Shown in pieces: positions 49,652-61,750 of a stretch of DNA of 64,000 nucleotides; the first letter of the stretch is position 1; the number at the start of each line of letters is the position of its first letter. The stretch is taken from the NCBI RefSeq assembly GCF_024713945.1, contig NC_134677.1:2173001-2237000 (forward strand). The letters are read 5' to 3'. The position numbers and the translations under genes were made by a program. Below the pieces are notes generated by a model. The model was given only the letters and a program-made list of their open reading frames with translations, was not told the DNA's origin and made no database searches. This DNA is from Dermatophagoides farinae. Its lineage: Eukaryota > Arthropoda > Arachnida > Sarcoptiformes > Pyroglyphidae.

Positions 49652-52600
49652 TTAATTATCTTTCTTTTCGGCAGCTGCCGATGCCTTTTTCAAGAAAGGA
49701 ATCCTATTTGAAATAGAAAAAAATGAGAAAATAAGCAAATAGTTTTTTTTTGATAAACAACAAAAATATTTACTTTTCGGTAACTTCATTAATTTTTGAA
49801 ACTACCATATTGATGTAATGATCAATTTGAGCCTGATTCATTTCATAAACTTTGGGCAATGAAAATGCTCCGATATAGGCCAAAATGACTAATGTCATTC
49901 CATTGAACCATGCTCCAATAAATGTTAGCGCCCAAAACATGAACAAATACTACATAAAAAGAGAGAAAATTATTATAAAATGAAATCAAATTCATTAGAC
50001 ATCAAACCTTGAATGATTCGACATAATCTTCAACCAAAAGTACACTTCTCATGCGGTTTACGAAACAGTTGAAATGGGACAATATTTGGTCGGCGATCTC
50101 ATGAGCTTTTTCTTGGTTAGGTGTAATATCAACTTCCAAATATTCTCTGCAAAATAAATACAAAAAAAATCAATGAAATTATGTTGACAAAATATAAATA
50201 GTTTACAAACAATCCAAAAACTTACTTGAATGGATGACCATCATCGGTTTTGTTGACCGCTTGCATAACATTCTTGTAGACTCTGAATGTTAACGATGCC
50301 AACAGGGTGAATAAAAGTGTGTAAGCGACGACCGAAATGACCGAAAATACGGTCAATGAGAATAAAATGACCAGACCAACACCGAATACGGCACCGGAAT
50401 TTTTCGGATCACGCCAATATAAAATGTCTGCAGCTAAATATGAGTAAAAAAACAAATAAAGGAAACAATAACAATAAAATTATTGACAATCGATTGATGA
50501 TAATGATTGAAAGATAAGATTTATCATTATAGTAGAAAATATATCGAGAACAAAAATATTTAGAAAAAGTTGATCGTGTGCCCAAAGAAAAAATGATATG
50601 ACAAATGAACTGCTGATTTTAATGGGGGAAAAACGCAAATAAAATCACTTATTATTATTAAAGGAAAATTTTTCAAATTACAACCAAGATACGAGAGTAT
50701 GATGCCCTTTACTCCAACCATTGATACAGTAGCAGTAGCGCAGTACAATGTACACACAACCAGACATGTCTATTGGACTATATAGTTCAAAGATCCTGGA
50801 TCATTCGCTTATTCAACCCTATGTTTGGTGAAAGGTCATCAACAGTAATGGGCGCGGAATTTTATATATGAAAATAATAATAATGATGATGATGATAGTC
50901 TACAATGTTCAGGTTCAATGAAATGAATGATTCAAAACATTAAACGTATTTTTTTGAAATAAAATAAAACATATGAATTGAAAGTTGATAATTATCATTG
51001 AGGTGTAACACACACACATATATAGCATAGCAATCATCATGAACCTTATGAGAATCGTAATAAACGCCTTTCTATATATTTATTTCTAAAGTATAATGTT
51101 GTAATACAGGAATGTAATTTTGTAAATCATTGCAAACATTAGTCATCTATAAAAAAAGATACCAAAATAGACTAATGAAGAACGACATTTACGGAGGTGA
51201 GATAAGTTTAGATGGAAAAAAAACAACAAACCTTTGACGAAAAATGTTCGTAATAATTGTCCCAATGGTGAGAAACAACATTTATTCATTGCAGAACTTG
51301 TACTTGGTTCATTCATTTTTTTTTTGAAAATGTATATTATTCTTATGAATATAGTAAATACAAATATAGAATAATGATAAATTTAAGTGGATGTTTGGAT
51401 GTGAATCAAATGATGATCAATCAACTCCCAGTGTACGATTTGGAACAATAAAGAATACAACAAATCGAATTATATGATATATACCGAAATGTTAGAAAAA
51501 AATTGACCAGAAAAAAAACAGCCAATGTTCGAATGTACGCAATTTATCTTGTATGCTTGTGCATTTATTTCTCGAATAGTCGATTTGTGTTGTGTTTAGC
51601 AATTGTCACTAATATATCATATCAATACACACACATAACACATACGTAAACGAAAAATAAAAAGATTGAAAATTTTTTTATCATCAAACGACGTGTGTCA
51701 TCGAATGATGAAGACTATGATGAGCTTGCTGCCAACAAAAAAAAATGTACACACACACACGAAAAAATTTGTTGAAATGACAACCACTGGTTGATGGAAA
51801 ATTATGTGAGGATGTTGATTGGTTGGTATGTATAAAAATGAATGGAGGGTAGAACACAAAGAAAATGAGATGATTGTTCGATTATCAGACAACTTTAAAA
51901 ATGTGAATTCATCGAAAAGAAAAAAAATTTATCCTCAAAATAGGTAATGATTCTCTGATGTAATAACACATACAACAATCAACAGCAACAACAACAAACA
52001 TGACAATCGTTTTTCCTTGTTTATTGTTGTCGTCATAATCGTAGTAGTAGAGAAAACAACAAAACTCTTTTTGTCCAGGTAAATTATAATGAGGAAAAAT
52101 AAGATTTTTTCTTTTCAACAAACAATCGAATGAAATGACAAAAAAAAATTCGAAGAAAAGCCAAAATCGAAAAAGAGAGAACGATATAATAGAATGATAA
52201 AATATTAATTCGAAAACAAATAGATGATTGATTTAAATGTTTTGTTGTTGGAATTAGATTTCCGAAAACAAATCAATCGATATTAGATCAAATTATAAAG
52301 AGATAAACGATAGTTTGTTGTTGTTTTTATCTTCATTATTATTATTGTTGATGAAGAGGTGGTGGTGGTGGTGGTATTGGAGTATCAAAATAAAAAAGGA
52401 ATTGGGTAAAAAAAAATCGCAAATGATTAAAACGAGAGAGAGAAACGCAACCTAATGGTTTGTCACTACTACTACGTATGAGGAGGAGTAAATTGAAATG
52501 AACGAATGAGTCAATTGGAAAAAAATATATAGGAAATATCATCATCTGAGGAGGAGAATAAATACATGACCAAGCATTGCATGTACCAATTTTTTTTTCG

Positions 52601-55600
52601 TTTCGTTCCATTCATTCTAACATTTTTTTTTATTTCATTCAATAGTTCCATACATTTGTGTCCAGAAATTTAAAACTTTATCCGATGCTACTACTACAAA
52701 TACAAATACACACACACACCAAGGATGACTAACCAACCCGAACCAACACATTGGCGACACTTGGTATTTTTTTTTCTCTTGTTGTAAAATTCAGGTTGAA
52801 TCATTATTTTTTTTTTCATAATAATCATGAAAATTACAAAGCACATGCGTTTAAAAAAAGAGAAAAAGATACCCGAATTGAGAAGGGTGTTGTTGTTGTT
52901 GTCATTGTGGTAATGTGATGATGGAACACATTTGGATGGGTTGGCGCCTTTTTTCTCTTTCTATCTCACTCACTATACAACCACCAAAACCAACAACAAC
53001 AAAATCAACAATATATCCCTTAGCGACAGTTGTAATGGAGAAGCAAAAAAAGCAGAGGTACGCGATTTAAACAGCTGGGTTATATTTTGGACAACTGCAG
53101 TTTTCTTATTATTTGGCGGGTACCATATACCAAACAAGCCGATGACTCATATGTTGGTATCTAGTTTTTGGATCGAATAGTATCAATGATTCAGTCTACC
53201 AATTAAATTACTTGGCTAGCATGGTATAGAAATCGATTTTTATTCTATGATGATATTGAATGACACATCATTTATCGTGTGATCTATTTGTTGCACTATT
53301 CAATTCAAACAAACAAAAACTGATTGAAAATTTGCTCAATCACCATGATGAAGAATTAACCAGAAAAAAAAATTCAAGACATAACTGTTTATCACAACCA
53401 GAAGTTTTTTTGGTGATTTAAATCCCAACAGACTTTGATAATACTGACATCTATCGATAGAAATGATAATATTCAAAAATAAATGAACAAAAAAAACAGA
53501 ATCGACATATATTTGTGAAACGTTTTTATTCTATAATCTATATATATAAAAATAGACTATGGAAATGAATGGATTCAAGACATAGAGAAAGGAATTTTTC
53601 ATTGCTGTACGATTGCCAAAAAAAAAAATAACTCACCAAACCAAAAACAAAAAATATTCAACTAAATTTTTTTACATAATAACATAAAGACATGATAAAT
53701 GGAACGGAAATGAGAAAGAAAAACAAAAAATTTTTGTCAAATAACTAAGGCTAAGTGATCAAGGATATTATATGTCTAGTAGAAAAGTGGCAATGAGAAA
53801 AAAAATTGGAACAAACTAACGCAACAAACGACATTGATTTATATAGAAAATTGAAATTGATAACAAAATTCAATGATAAAAATATTTGTCATTATTATCA
53901 AACTTACATTCAATCATTGTTGTCGGTGACATTGTTTCTTTTTTTATGTAAAAGAGTCAATGAATTTTAAGATTGATTAGATAAATCAATTATTATTATT
54001 GAAATAGTGTTGGATAAAAAGGCACCGGTAATAAGAGAAAAAGATGAAAAACAGAACGAACAAAATACAAAACAATCATATGCACACAACAAAAGAGAGG
54101 TCAACCAATGACCTAAGATATATATTCGATGTAATTAAATTTAAAAAAAAACATACAAAAAGAACAATTCTGAATAGAGAATTTCAATTATTCTCATCAA
54201 AACATATACAATAGATTAACTGTAATTATAAACAGCCAATGTTAAGCAGTTGTTTCTATGAGATCACAACAACAGCAATTCTATCTCGAATGAGAAATGA
54301 GAATCATCAGAAAAGCATGGAGCAAAATATAGAATCCAAATTGAAAGGAATGAGAAAAAAAAATTCGCAAACCACAATGAATTGTATGATCCCGTGTGTC
54401 TGTAATACATACAGTTAACTTAAAACCGAAAAAAAGGAGTCGGCGCTTTGAGATCATCATAAATTTAGCGAAAAAGAAAGTAATTTTTTTTATATATATA
54501 CTAAAGAAGAAATAGGTTATAAACCAACACTGTATTTATAGACACTTTTATATTGAGACGGGGTAAAATACAATCTTTGCTGAAGCTGTTGCTTTGTCAT
54601 CATCATCATCATTAAAACAGAGCAATCATTTAAAAAAAAGATGATGATGAAAAAGAGCCCGGTGCAACAAAATATCTCGTCATATCAAAATGAAATAGAA
54701 AAAGAAAATTCCAATTAAATTAGAATAGATACAGTTTCTTTAACTGTAAAAAAATTCATTGAATCAATTGTTGGAATTATACAGAGTTAAAAAAATCAAT
54801 AATATAATATATTCACTTACCGCATTGTCCAAATAATGAGTGAATAAAATTTTGAACGCAATCTATAAATAATCAATCAATCAATCGAAGCGGCCAGACA
54901 TTTTGAGAATTGATAATTGGCATGCACATAAATTGTACACGTACAACGGATTTGCGTGTGTGTGTGTGTGTAACAAAGTTTTGTTTCGAATGTATGTAGC
55001 CACGTGTTCGTATTCAAAGGCATGGCAGTCGAGTAATGAACATCATCATCATGATCATGATTCGTGAAAAAATCGTGGCCAATTTGTAAAAACCAGGTGC
55101 ATTGATATGGTTCGTTAGATTTTTTTCCAGTTATAAAAATGAAATACAAAAAAAATAATGTTAATAAATTTTGAACCAATAATTAAGATTTTTTTCAATA
55201 TTAATTGAGAAAATACAAAAAAAAGAACATGCATGAATGAAAATTGAACAAACCTGGCTCCAAATTATTAGCAGCAGCCGAATTATCCGAGGAATATTGA
55301 CGATAATTTTTTCTGCCCATTATTTTTTGTTCGTTTTCAATTGGATTTTGCTGCTGTTGTTGTTTTTCTTCTTTCGATGATTTTTGTTCAGGCACCAATA
55401 CCGTAGATGATGATTCTTGAAATATGTCAACCGAATCTGTTTCTTGTTGTTCAGAATTTTTATGATGATCACTTTTTGTCGAAGAGATTGATGACGACAA
55501 CAAAGGCAAAGATGGTTGTTGTTGTTGTTCGTTTGATGATTCGTAGAAATTTTCGTCTTTTTGTTGTTGTTGTTGTTGTACAATAGGAAAAGGATCTAAC

Positions 55601-57504
55601 TTGACTGGTTCTTCTTTTTCTTCTACAAAATCATCTATTTGGTCGTTTTTAATCGCAGACGATAGTTTTTCACTGGTAGTTGATACTTGTATTGGTTTTT
55701 TACAACTATCTTCAATATTGCCTTCTACCTTCTCACAAACATTGGTGTCGATGATGTCCACGGAAGGAGATAAGATTATTGAAGCTGACGTGGGCATAAA
55801 ATCAGAAATCATGCCTGAACTGACTGTTTTTGCTGTTGCTATTGCCTCTTCTACAAATGCTGCTGCAGCGGCCGATGTAGCAACTTTATCATAATCAACA
55901 AATGCTTCATTTGAATGGCGATCTGGCTCGCTTATCATCATTGGTGAAAAGGTAGAAGCATCGGACATTAAATTATCAGGTTTTTCAACAACACCTGTAG
56001 CCATGTTAGCAGCAGATTTTATAGCATCATCAAACCTCAAGTTATCCATTTGAAATGATGATGAGCTGGAAGTTTGAAGCTTTTCTTGTTTTTCTATTTC
56101 AAAAGACTCTTTCCGTTCAACATTATCTGAATTGTTGGATGAAAATAAATTATTTTCCGGCACTAAAGTTGCTTCAGGTCCAATCGGGTTTTGGTCAGAT
56201 TGCAATACGTTCGACGTAATCGTGGGAGATTTTTCTGAAAACAAATCTGTCTTCTCTGATGGCGATAGAGCTTGATCCATTTTTTCGACAAGTTTTTCCT
56301 CCACCGGTTTCACAATCAAAGGTTCGACGTACTCAGGTTTTGAATCTTGTGGTATATCAACAATTTCTGCATGTTCTGGTTTCAAATTTGGATGTGAATT
56401 TTCTTCCTCTTTAAATGACGATAATTTCACCGGATTTTCATCAATAGTTTGATCGATATTTTGTGTTGGAAGAACAGCTGAAATTGAAATTGGTTCAATA
56501 TGGGTAAATGCAGTAGTCTGTTCCACGATTAAAGGCTCTTCATGATGCGGTTCAACAATTGGTTTCATTTCTTTAGAGGCAAAATCAGGAAATTGTTCAC
56601 TTAATCTATCGGTAACATCGTCTTCTACAGTGGTTTTTTTTATCGATGACATTGGTGAAGAATCATTCAACGGTTCTTGCAATGTTTGTTCTGATTTAGT
56701 GATGTTCATTTGAGCATCAGTACTTGAAGATACAACCAAATCATTCGAATTATCGACAAATACAGTAGATCCATCATTAGCTTGTGAATTCATTTTCATT
56801 TCATCATCTGCAATCTTTTCACCAATTAGAGATTCATTTTTGACTAATTCGTCTTCTTTCACGGGGATTTTTACCGGTTGATCACTTTTGAAGTCATTTG
56901 TGTTCAAAGATGAATCCAAAGCATCGGATTCTCGTGAATAATCGCTATAGGTGATTTCTAGAAGATCAAACTTTTCATCGAGGATGTTTGTTATGTTATC
57001 TGGAATATCAAAGGAATCCGAATATTTTGCAGACGATTGACAATCGATATTGTCAACACAGTCTTTAGCTTTTTCAGGTGAATCATGACGGACATTAGGA
57101 TTTATTGGCTGTATATCAATTGCAGAATTTGGTTTTACTGATGGAGAATCAATTACAGGAAATGGATCAGGTTTGTATTCCAGATCAACAAAATGATCTA
57201 TATGTTTTTCAGGTTTAATGATATAATCGTCTGGATTATTTGGATCTGGATCAAGTTTCGATTCTTTAAGATTGTCCAATATAGAAATATTGGAATTTTC
57301 TTCAACTTCGCCAATATTTTCAAGAATCACCTTTTTGTTCTCATCACCTTCGCCTTTGTTGTTGTCAACATTCATGATGGAGAAATTTGAATCCAATTCA
57401 TAAAAATTTGACGGAATTCGAGATTGATCAACGGCCGAATTGGTTGAGTCGATGAATGTTGGAACGTCAATGAGTTTGTCATTATCAGATGGGCTATTCT
57501 CCAT
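49652..57504 (-). CDS. Rtnl1: Reticulon, long isoform (ER membrane-shaping protein)
   Basis: Exons in transcript order: 57504-55254, 50433-50226, 50146-50008, 49949-49774 and 49703-49652, giving 941 residues. The first exon encodes about 750 residues, strongly acidic and Ser/Glu/Asp/Val-rich, without a recognised fold, like the variable N-termini of Nogo-type reticulons. It joins in phase 1 to the reticulon homology domain: ADILYWRDPKNSGAVFG, the hydrophobic hairpin VILFSLTVFSVISVVAYTLL, FRVYKNVMQAVNKTDDGHPF, a 66-residue linker region, the second hairpin (WALTFIGAWFNGMTLVILAY), then LPKVYEMNQAQIDHYI. The protein ends KKDN, a KKXX ER-retrieval signal. Family role: wedge-like membrane hairpins that curve tubular ER. 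Short isoforms from other first exons are listed separately. The start at 57504 is the first ATG in frame with context CAACAATGG; an acceptor-like ACATAG about 15 nt upstream suggests a 5' UTR exon. Confidence 0.92.
51232..51316 (-). CDS. Rtnl1: Alternative first coding exon of reticulon (28 residues)
   Basis: On the minus strand an ATG preceded by an A run opens MNEPSTSSAMNKCC and continues to LLRTFFVK, then a donor G|GTTTGT in phase 1. Joined to the exon at 50433 it gives ...FFVK-A-ADILYWRD, a protein of about 219 residues, a typical short reticulon length. No in-frame stop lies between the ATG and the donor. It holds two adjacent cysteines. Its position nearest to the common exons resembles the internal promoter of short isoforms in other animals (family knowledge). 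Transcription start was not determined. Confidence 0.65.
53020..53183 (+). other. Coding-like island of unknown origin inside the reticulon intron
   Basis: A stretch of ordinary-complexity sequence without homopolymers lies opposite the reticulon strand. Its plus-strand frame reads SDSCNGEAKKAEVRDLNSW, then a hydrophobic segment VIFWTTAVFLLFGGYHIP and a stop. It is too short and lacks a convincing start or splice partners. It might be an exon or relic of another gene, or conserved non-coding DNA; I do not recognise the protein. Confidence 0.3.
53908..53932 (-). CDS. Rtnl1: Second alternative first coding exon of reticulon (8 residues)
   Basis: On the minus strand AAACAATGTC opens MSPTTMIE followed by a strong donor T|GTAAGT in phase 1. 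Splicing to 50433 gives MSPTTMIE-S-ADILYWRD, a protein of about 199 residues. The coding stretch is only 25 nt, so the support is the match of phase, a good start context and a consensus donor. It could be chance, but it repeats the architecture of the neighbouring first exon. Confidence 0.5.
54821..54862 (-). CDS. Rtnl1: Possible 42-nt cassette exon of reticulon
   Basis: It lies between the acceptor TATTTATAG and a consensus donor GCG|GTAAGT on the minus strand. It is a multiple of three and open in the phase (1-1) shared by the surrounding exons, encoding CVQNFIHSLFGQC flanked by split codons. Inclusion would add 14 residues between the acidic N-terminal region and the reticulon domain, including two cysteines. 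Only splice-site quality and phase support it. Confidence 0.4.
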
Positions 57505-60366
57505 TGTTGATATCTACCTATGTTTGATGAAAGATAATTTTAGGCTAATTATATGTAAAATAAAACAAAAAAAAAATACCTGGTTATTTTTATTCTGTAT
57601 GCAAAAATCAGCTAAATTTTTTTTAAGTCGTTGATTATTTGTGAAAAAATACGAATGGTAATAATTAAACGTAAAGAAACAATAAAAAAAAGCACCAATC
57701 AAGATTATGTGAATGACAAGATGAACTAAATCAAGATTGATAGGTTGATTGATTTGTTTTCTTTCACTTAGCATACACAAATAAGTTTTGTTGTTTACTC
57801 TTATTTTTTTTTGATGCAATATGGTTAGTTGAATAGGACAAATTTTCAAAGTTTAATCACACGATTATTTAGATTGTTTGTTTTATGGTTCTTTTGATGA
57901 TTGATTGTGATGACTTGACTTGATATTAAACAATGTCAACCAAAAACCGATTGGATATGAGTATTAGAAACAAAGCACTAACCAAAGGAAAAAAAAACAA
58001 TGTCATGAATATGAAAACAACAAATGGCAATAAAAGAAATTTTTTTTTTTATTTTGTCAAACCTGTTTACTTGTGATGATGATCTATTATAAACGATGTG
58101 ATGACTTTATTTGAAATCAGATCGAAAATGATTGGAGAAAAAAAAACAAAAAAGAGAGAGAGAGAGAATAAAACTTTTATGATGACGTTCGATTTTGTTT
58201 TGTTTCGTTTTGCCAAATATTGAATATCACATATATGGAAAATAATTTTGTTAATAATCAATAGCAAAAAGTATTTGAATTTCTAAATCAAATCATTGAA
58301 ATGATGAAAATTGTATTTTTAGAAGAAAAAAATGTTAAAATAGATGAAGTAAAACAGAAAAAAATGTTAAATATTAATTCACGACAATATTAGTAGACGG
58401 ACGAGACCAGTAGAGACACACACACACATACACAAACAATGAGTCATACAAATTGAATTCGAATCATAAAAATGACGCCGAAACACAATTGTCGAAAAGC
58501 AAAAAAAAAAGAAAAAAAAGCCAACCAGTCAGACATTCAGCAAGTCAACCAGAAAGCAAAAAAAAAAAAAAAGAAAAAAATGAACAGGCGGAGTAGCCGA
58601 AAATTTCAAGTTTTAATGGTTAGTGCGTAGATTTTTTTTCTGTATTAATTGTGGTCATCATCATAGAATCGTCAGCGTTCAGATTAGTTTGGATTTAATA
58701 GTTAGCTATAGCGTTAAACATTTATAAATGGCTGCTACTATTAATGTTTGTTGATCATTTTAAAAAAAAATATATCCATTGTCCATCGGCTATTATTATT
58801 GTAAACAACAACAACAACAAAAAATATCTTTGAAACAATGACGAAAACTTGAAAACATATAGAATCTATAGATCGATTTCAACAGACAATACAAACAAAA
58901 TCTACAATTGGTTGGTATTATAATAAATGTAACATTTGAAATTGTAATGAAATGATCGATTCAAGCTAAATTCAATAAGGAAAAAAAACACGCAACAATA
59001 ACAACAATATAGACACACACACATACAACACACGAACAAATAGATATCCGGATCCGATCAATTTGAGATTCTTATACACAAATAAATACAGACCTAAACA
59101 GAGAAAAAAACTCTTGATGCCGCATTCTATATAATGAAAAGAAAAAACATTCTGGATAATGAAATTGAAATCAACAACAGATACACTGAAAACAAGGCGC
59201 GTCTATAGCCATGGATGATTTGGAATTGGAACAAATCCAGCAACCAAAAGAATCACAGAAAAAAAAACGAAAACAACACAGACAGCATTGAATTTTGATG
59301 ACGAGCATGAGCACGGACCACACCACCACCACCAATAACGAAATCATTATAAAATAGGCTGTGTGCGGGTATGTATGACCATATGGAAATAATCAAACAC
59401 ACGCACACATTTGCCCACATTGCATGGGTTAAAATTCTAGGTATGTCGTACCTGATACAGTATCGATAATGGTTAGATTTAATAATAGCAAAATGATTGA
59501 ATGACAAATTCATTATGAACATGATGATTCATCATTATCGATTCAATAGACATGGTATAATTTGATAAGAAACCAATTTCGTTTCATTTTCGTAATCAAA
59601 AATTGCCAAAGGTGATAATTTAATTGGTTTCTGCTCATCATCGCCATCTATCTGGATTCAATGGAATTAATTTTTTTTACGATATCATAAATGTCAAGAA
59701 AAATTAATTTATAAAAAAAATCGGCTAGATTTATTTATTTGATTTAAAAAAAAAATTAAAAACAAACAATGTATATGTGTGTAAGATTATATAGAAACAA
59801 CAAATGTCAAATTTTAGTCTGTACAAATACGAAATGAATTCATCAATTGGTTTAAGAAATTTTTTTTTTATAAAAAAAATGAATGTGTGTGTGTGTGTAT
59901 AAGATCCATTTTGGTTATCAATATTTGATTGACGATGAATTTTGGAATTATTCAATTATATTTCAATCATCATCACAGACTGCTATTATTAAGTTAGTCA
60001 TGAATTTAATCATTAATTGTGAGAAAAAATGGGGGAATAAATATAAGAGAAAAAAAGGCAATGTTAATGTTAATGATTGAATGACATTGAATATAAAATG
60101 GCGATGTTAGAAACAAAAAGGGTAATTCAAATTGTTTGTGTAATGATTGAAAACGTAGGCGAAATCAAGAAATTCATCATGGATGTTGTTGGAAAATTCC
60201 TACCATTATTTTTGTATGCAGGCGTATCATCAAATAAATTAAATCAAAAAAAAATTCATTTAGTATAAAATAATTAATTTGTTAGTATAGAAAAAAAAGG
60301 TAATTATAGCTGCTGCTATGTGTTGTATGTAATGGACATTTCATGAATCATTTTTTTTGGTCATTT
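57505..60366. other. Intergenic region between reticulon and the Ser/Pro-rich gene
   Basis: It contains the reticulon promoter/5' UTR side on the left and the 3' UTR of the minus-strand gene on the right. A candidate poly(A) signal for the latter, AATAAA on the minus strand, is at about 59730-59735. A second copy of ATCGCCATCTA is at about 59641-59650. Poly(A) tracts occur at 58500-58580. No additional gene is supported. Confidence 0.6.
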
Positions 60367-61750
60367 TCAATCACTATTCACATTATTATTATGATTAACA
60401 TTATTATTGTTGACTATATTGGATGTTGACTGTTGCTGTGTGTTTTGGCATTGACCATTGATTGTTGTAGTAGAAGGTGTTGTTGAACCACCTTTTGTCA
60501 TCTTTAAGAATGCCATAAATTGTTGAAACATTTCCTGTGTTTGAGGATCAGGTATATGATTATTTTGGCTGTGGCTTGCAGCGGTGGTTAATGAATTATT
60601 TTTATCATGGTTCCCATTAGTCTGTTTTAGTCCACCGTTATCATTATTATTAATAACAATATCTGGCTTGTTAGGGATGGTTGGTTTGTTGGGTGAAAGT
60701 CCAACTATTGCTTGTATATCTCGACTGACTTGACCAAGTGTTTCTTTCAGATAATCAACAATGGCAGTGTTTTCCGAATATGAAGCTCTTTCATGTATTC
60801 GTGAAGCATAATTGGTCAAAAAGTTCATTTCATTGACCAAATGTTGACATAAATCGAGTGACACTAATTATATGAAAATAAAAATAAAATAAATTTAATT
60901 AACTTTGAAGATTTTATCAATTTATTATACATACAAGGAATGGATGATGGATTTGTCATATATAGATCAAACCTATCATTCACGACTAATGCTGGATTTT
61001 GAGGCCACATTTGCCCACCAGCTGATACTCCACTGTTATTTCTTCGTCTTACCGGAGTATCACGACCAATACTTGCAAGATTGAATTCACTTTTAGATGA
61101 TCTCATCGTATCCGCTGACCATAGCCGACGAGGACGAGCAGACTGTGTGATATGCTGATGTGGATTTTGAACATAATGATGATTTTGATAAGGATTCATC
61201 GAAACATTCACAGTGCTCATCATTGGACCGCCATTAGAATTGGAACTTCGACGTATTTGTTTAAGAATATTTGGTTTCGGTGGTGTAACAGGTCGTGGCC
61301 GTATTGCTCTATGTTCATCAGAATTATCATCATCTGAATTGATGGCTGAACCATCTATTTCTTCATCATCTTCAGTACTATCACCACGTCGAGAGGAACT
61401 GGCACAGGATATTGTGGCAGCAGATTTTCGAAATTGAGAAGGTGGTGCCGAACTACGCCCTGAACGTGGATTAATGATCATTCCTGTAGGTGAAACTGTT
61501 GACATAGGTGGTTTTAGGTGAGCAATAGCTGGATTAACAGGATGAGCAACCGATAAAGGTGTGGATGGTGGTGCCGGTGATTGATTCACAGCATTCCATA
61601 AACCTTGACGACAAAGTGTAGATTGTGAACGCATCATGTCAACTTTATTCAATGTATTCGTACTCGGTGTTCGTGATAATGAACCTGAATTTGGCGGTGT
61701 ACCGGCAGTAGAACCGACACGTCTCTGATCCCAAAGTGGTGCAAATTGAT
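60367..61750 (-). CDS. Ser/Pro-rich protein of unknown family, C-terminal part (5' partial)
   Basis: Two exons, 61750-60935 and 60863-60367, are joined through a 71-nt intron (donor GTATGT, acceptor TAATTAG, phase 1). They encode about 437 residues ending VNSD. The upstream exon enters in phase with an acceptor (CACATCAG) and begins QFAPLWDQRRVGS, so more N-terminal sequence lies to the right of the window. The first 270 residues are disordered-looking: Ser/Pro/Arg-rich, with an acidic patch (DSTEDDEEIDGS), a PRPVTPPKP motif and RPRRLWSADTMRSSKSEFNL, which resemble phosphorylation-rich scaffold proteins. The second exon starts with a well-formed helical block (LSLDLCQHLVNEMNFLTNYA ... YLKETLGQVSRDIQAIVG), then Asn/Gln-rich sequence with a second short helix (EMFQQFMAFLKMTK). 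I do not recognise the family; a cytoskeletal or centrosomal scaffold is possible but unproven. Confidence 0.75.

Larger units (their letters stand above)
50434..55253 (-). other. Large first intron of the reticulon long isoform, holding alternative 5' exons
   Basis: It runs from CCAG|GTTTGT to ATATTTAG|CTGCAG on the minus strand. It contains two short alternative first exons (51316-51232 and 53932-53908), a potential 42-nt cassette exon (54862-54821) and a coding-like island on the opposite strand near 53020-53180. The rest is AT-rich repeat-bearing DNA without other supported features. Confidence 0.65.

Noticed and set aside
59211-59291. Short plus-strand frame starting GCCATGGATG (MDDLELEQIQQPKESQ) that ends in a basic tail
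   Set aside because: Good start context, but only about 26 codons, no splice donor before the stop and no homology; most likely chance.
60041-60268. Plus-strand frame MAMLETKRVIQIVCVMIE and following
   Set aside because: Lies in the probable 3' UTR of the minus-strand gene; no domain or splice context.
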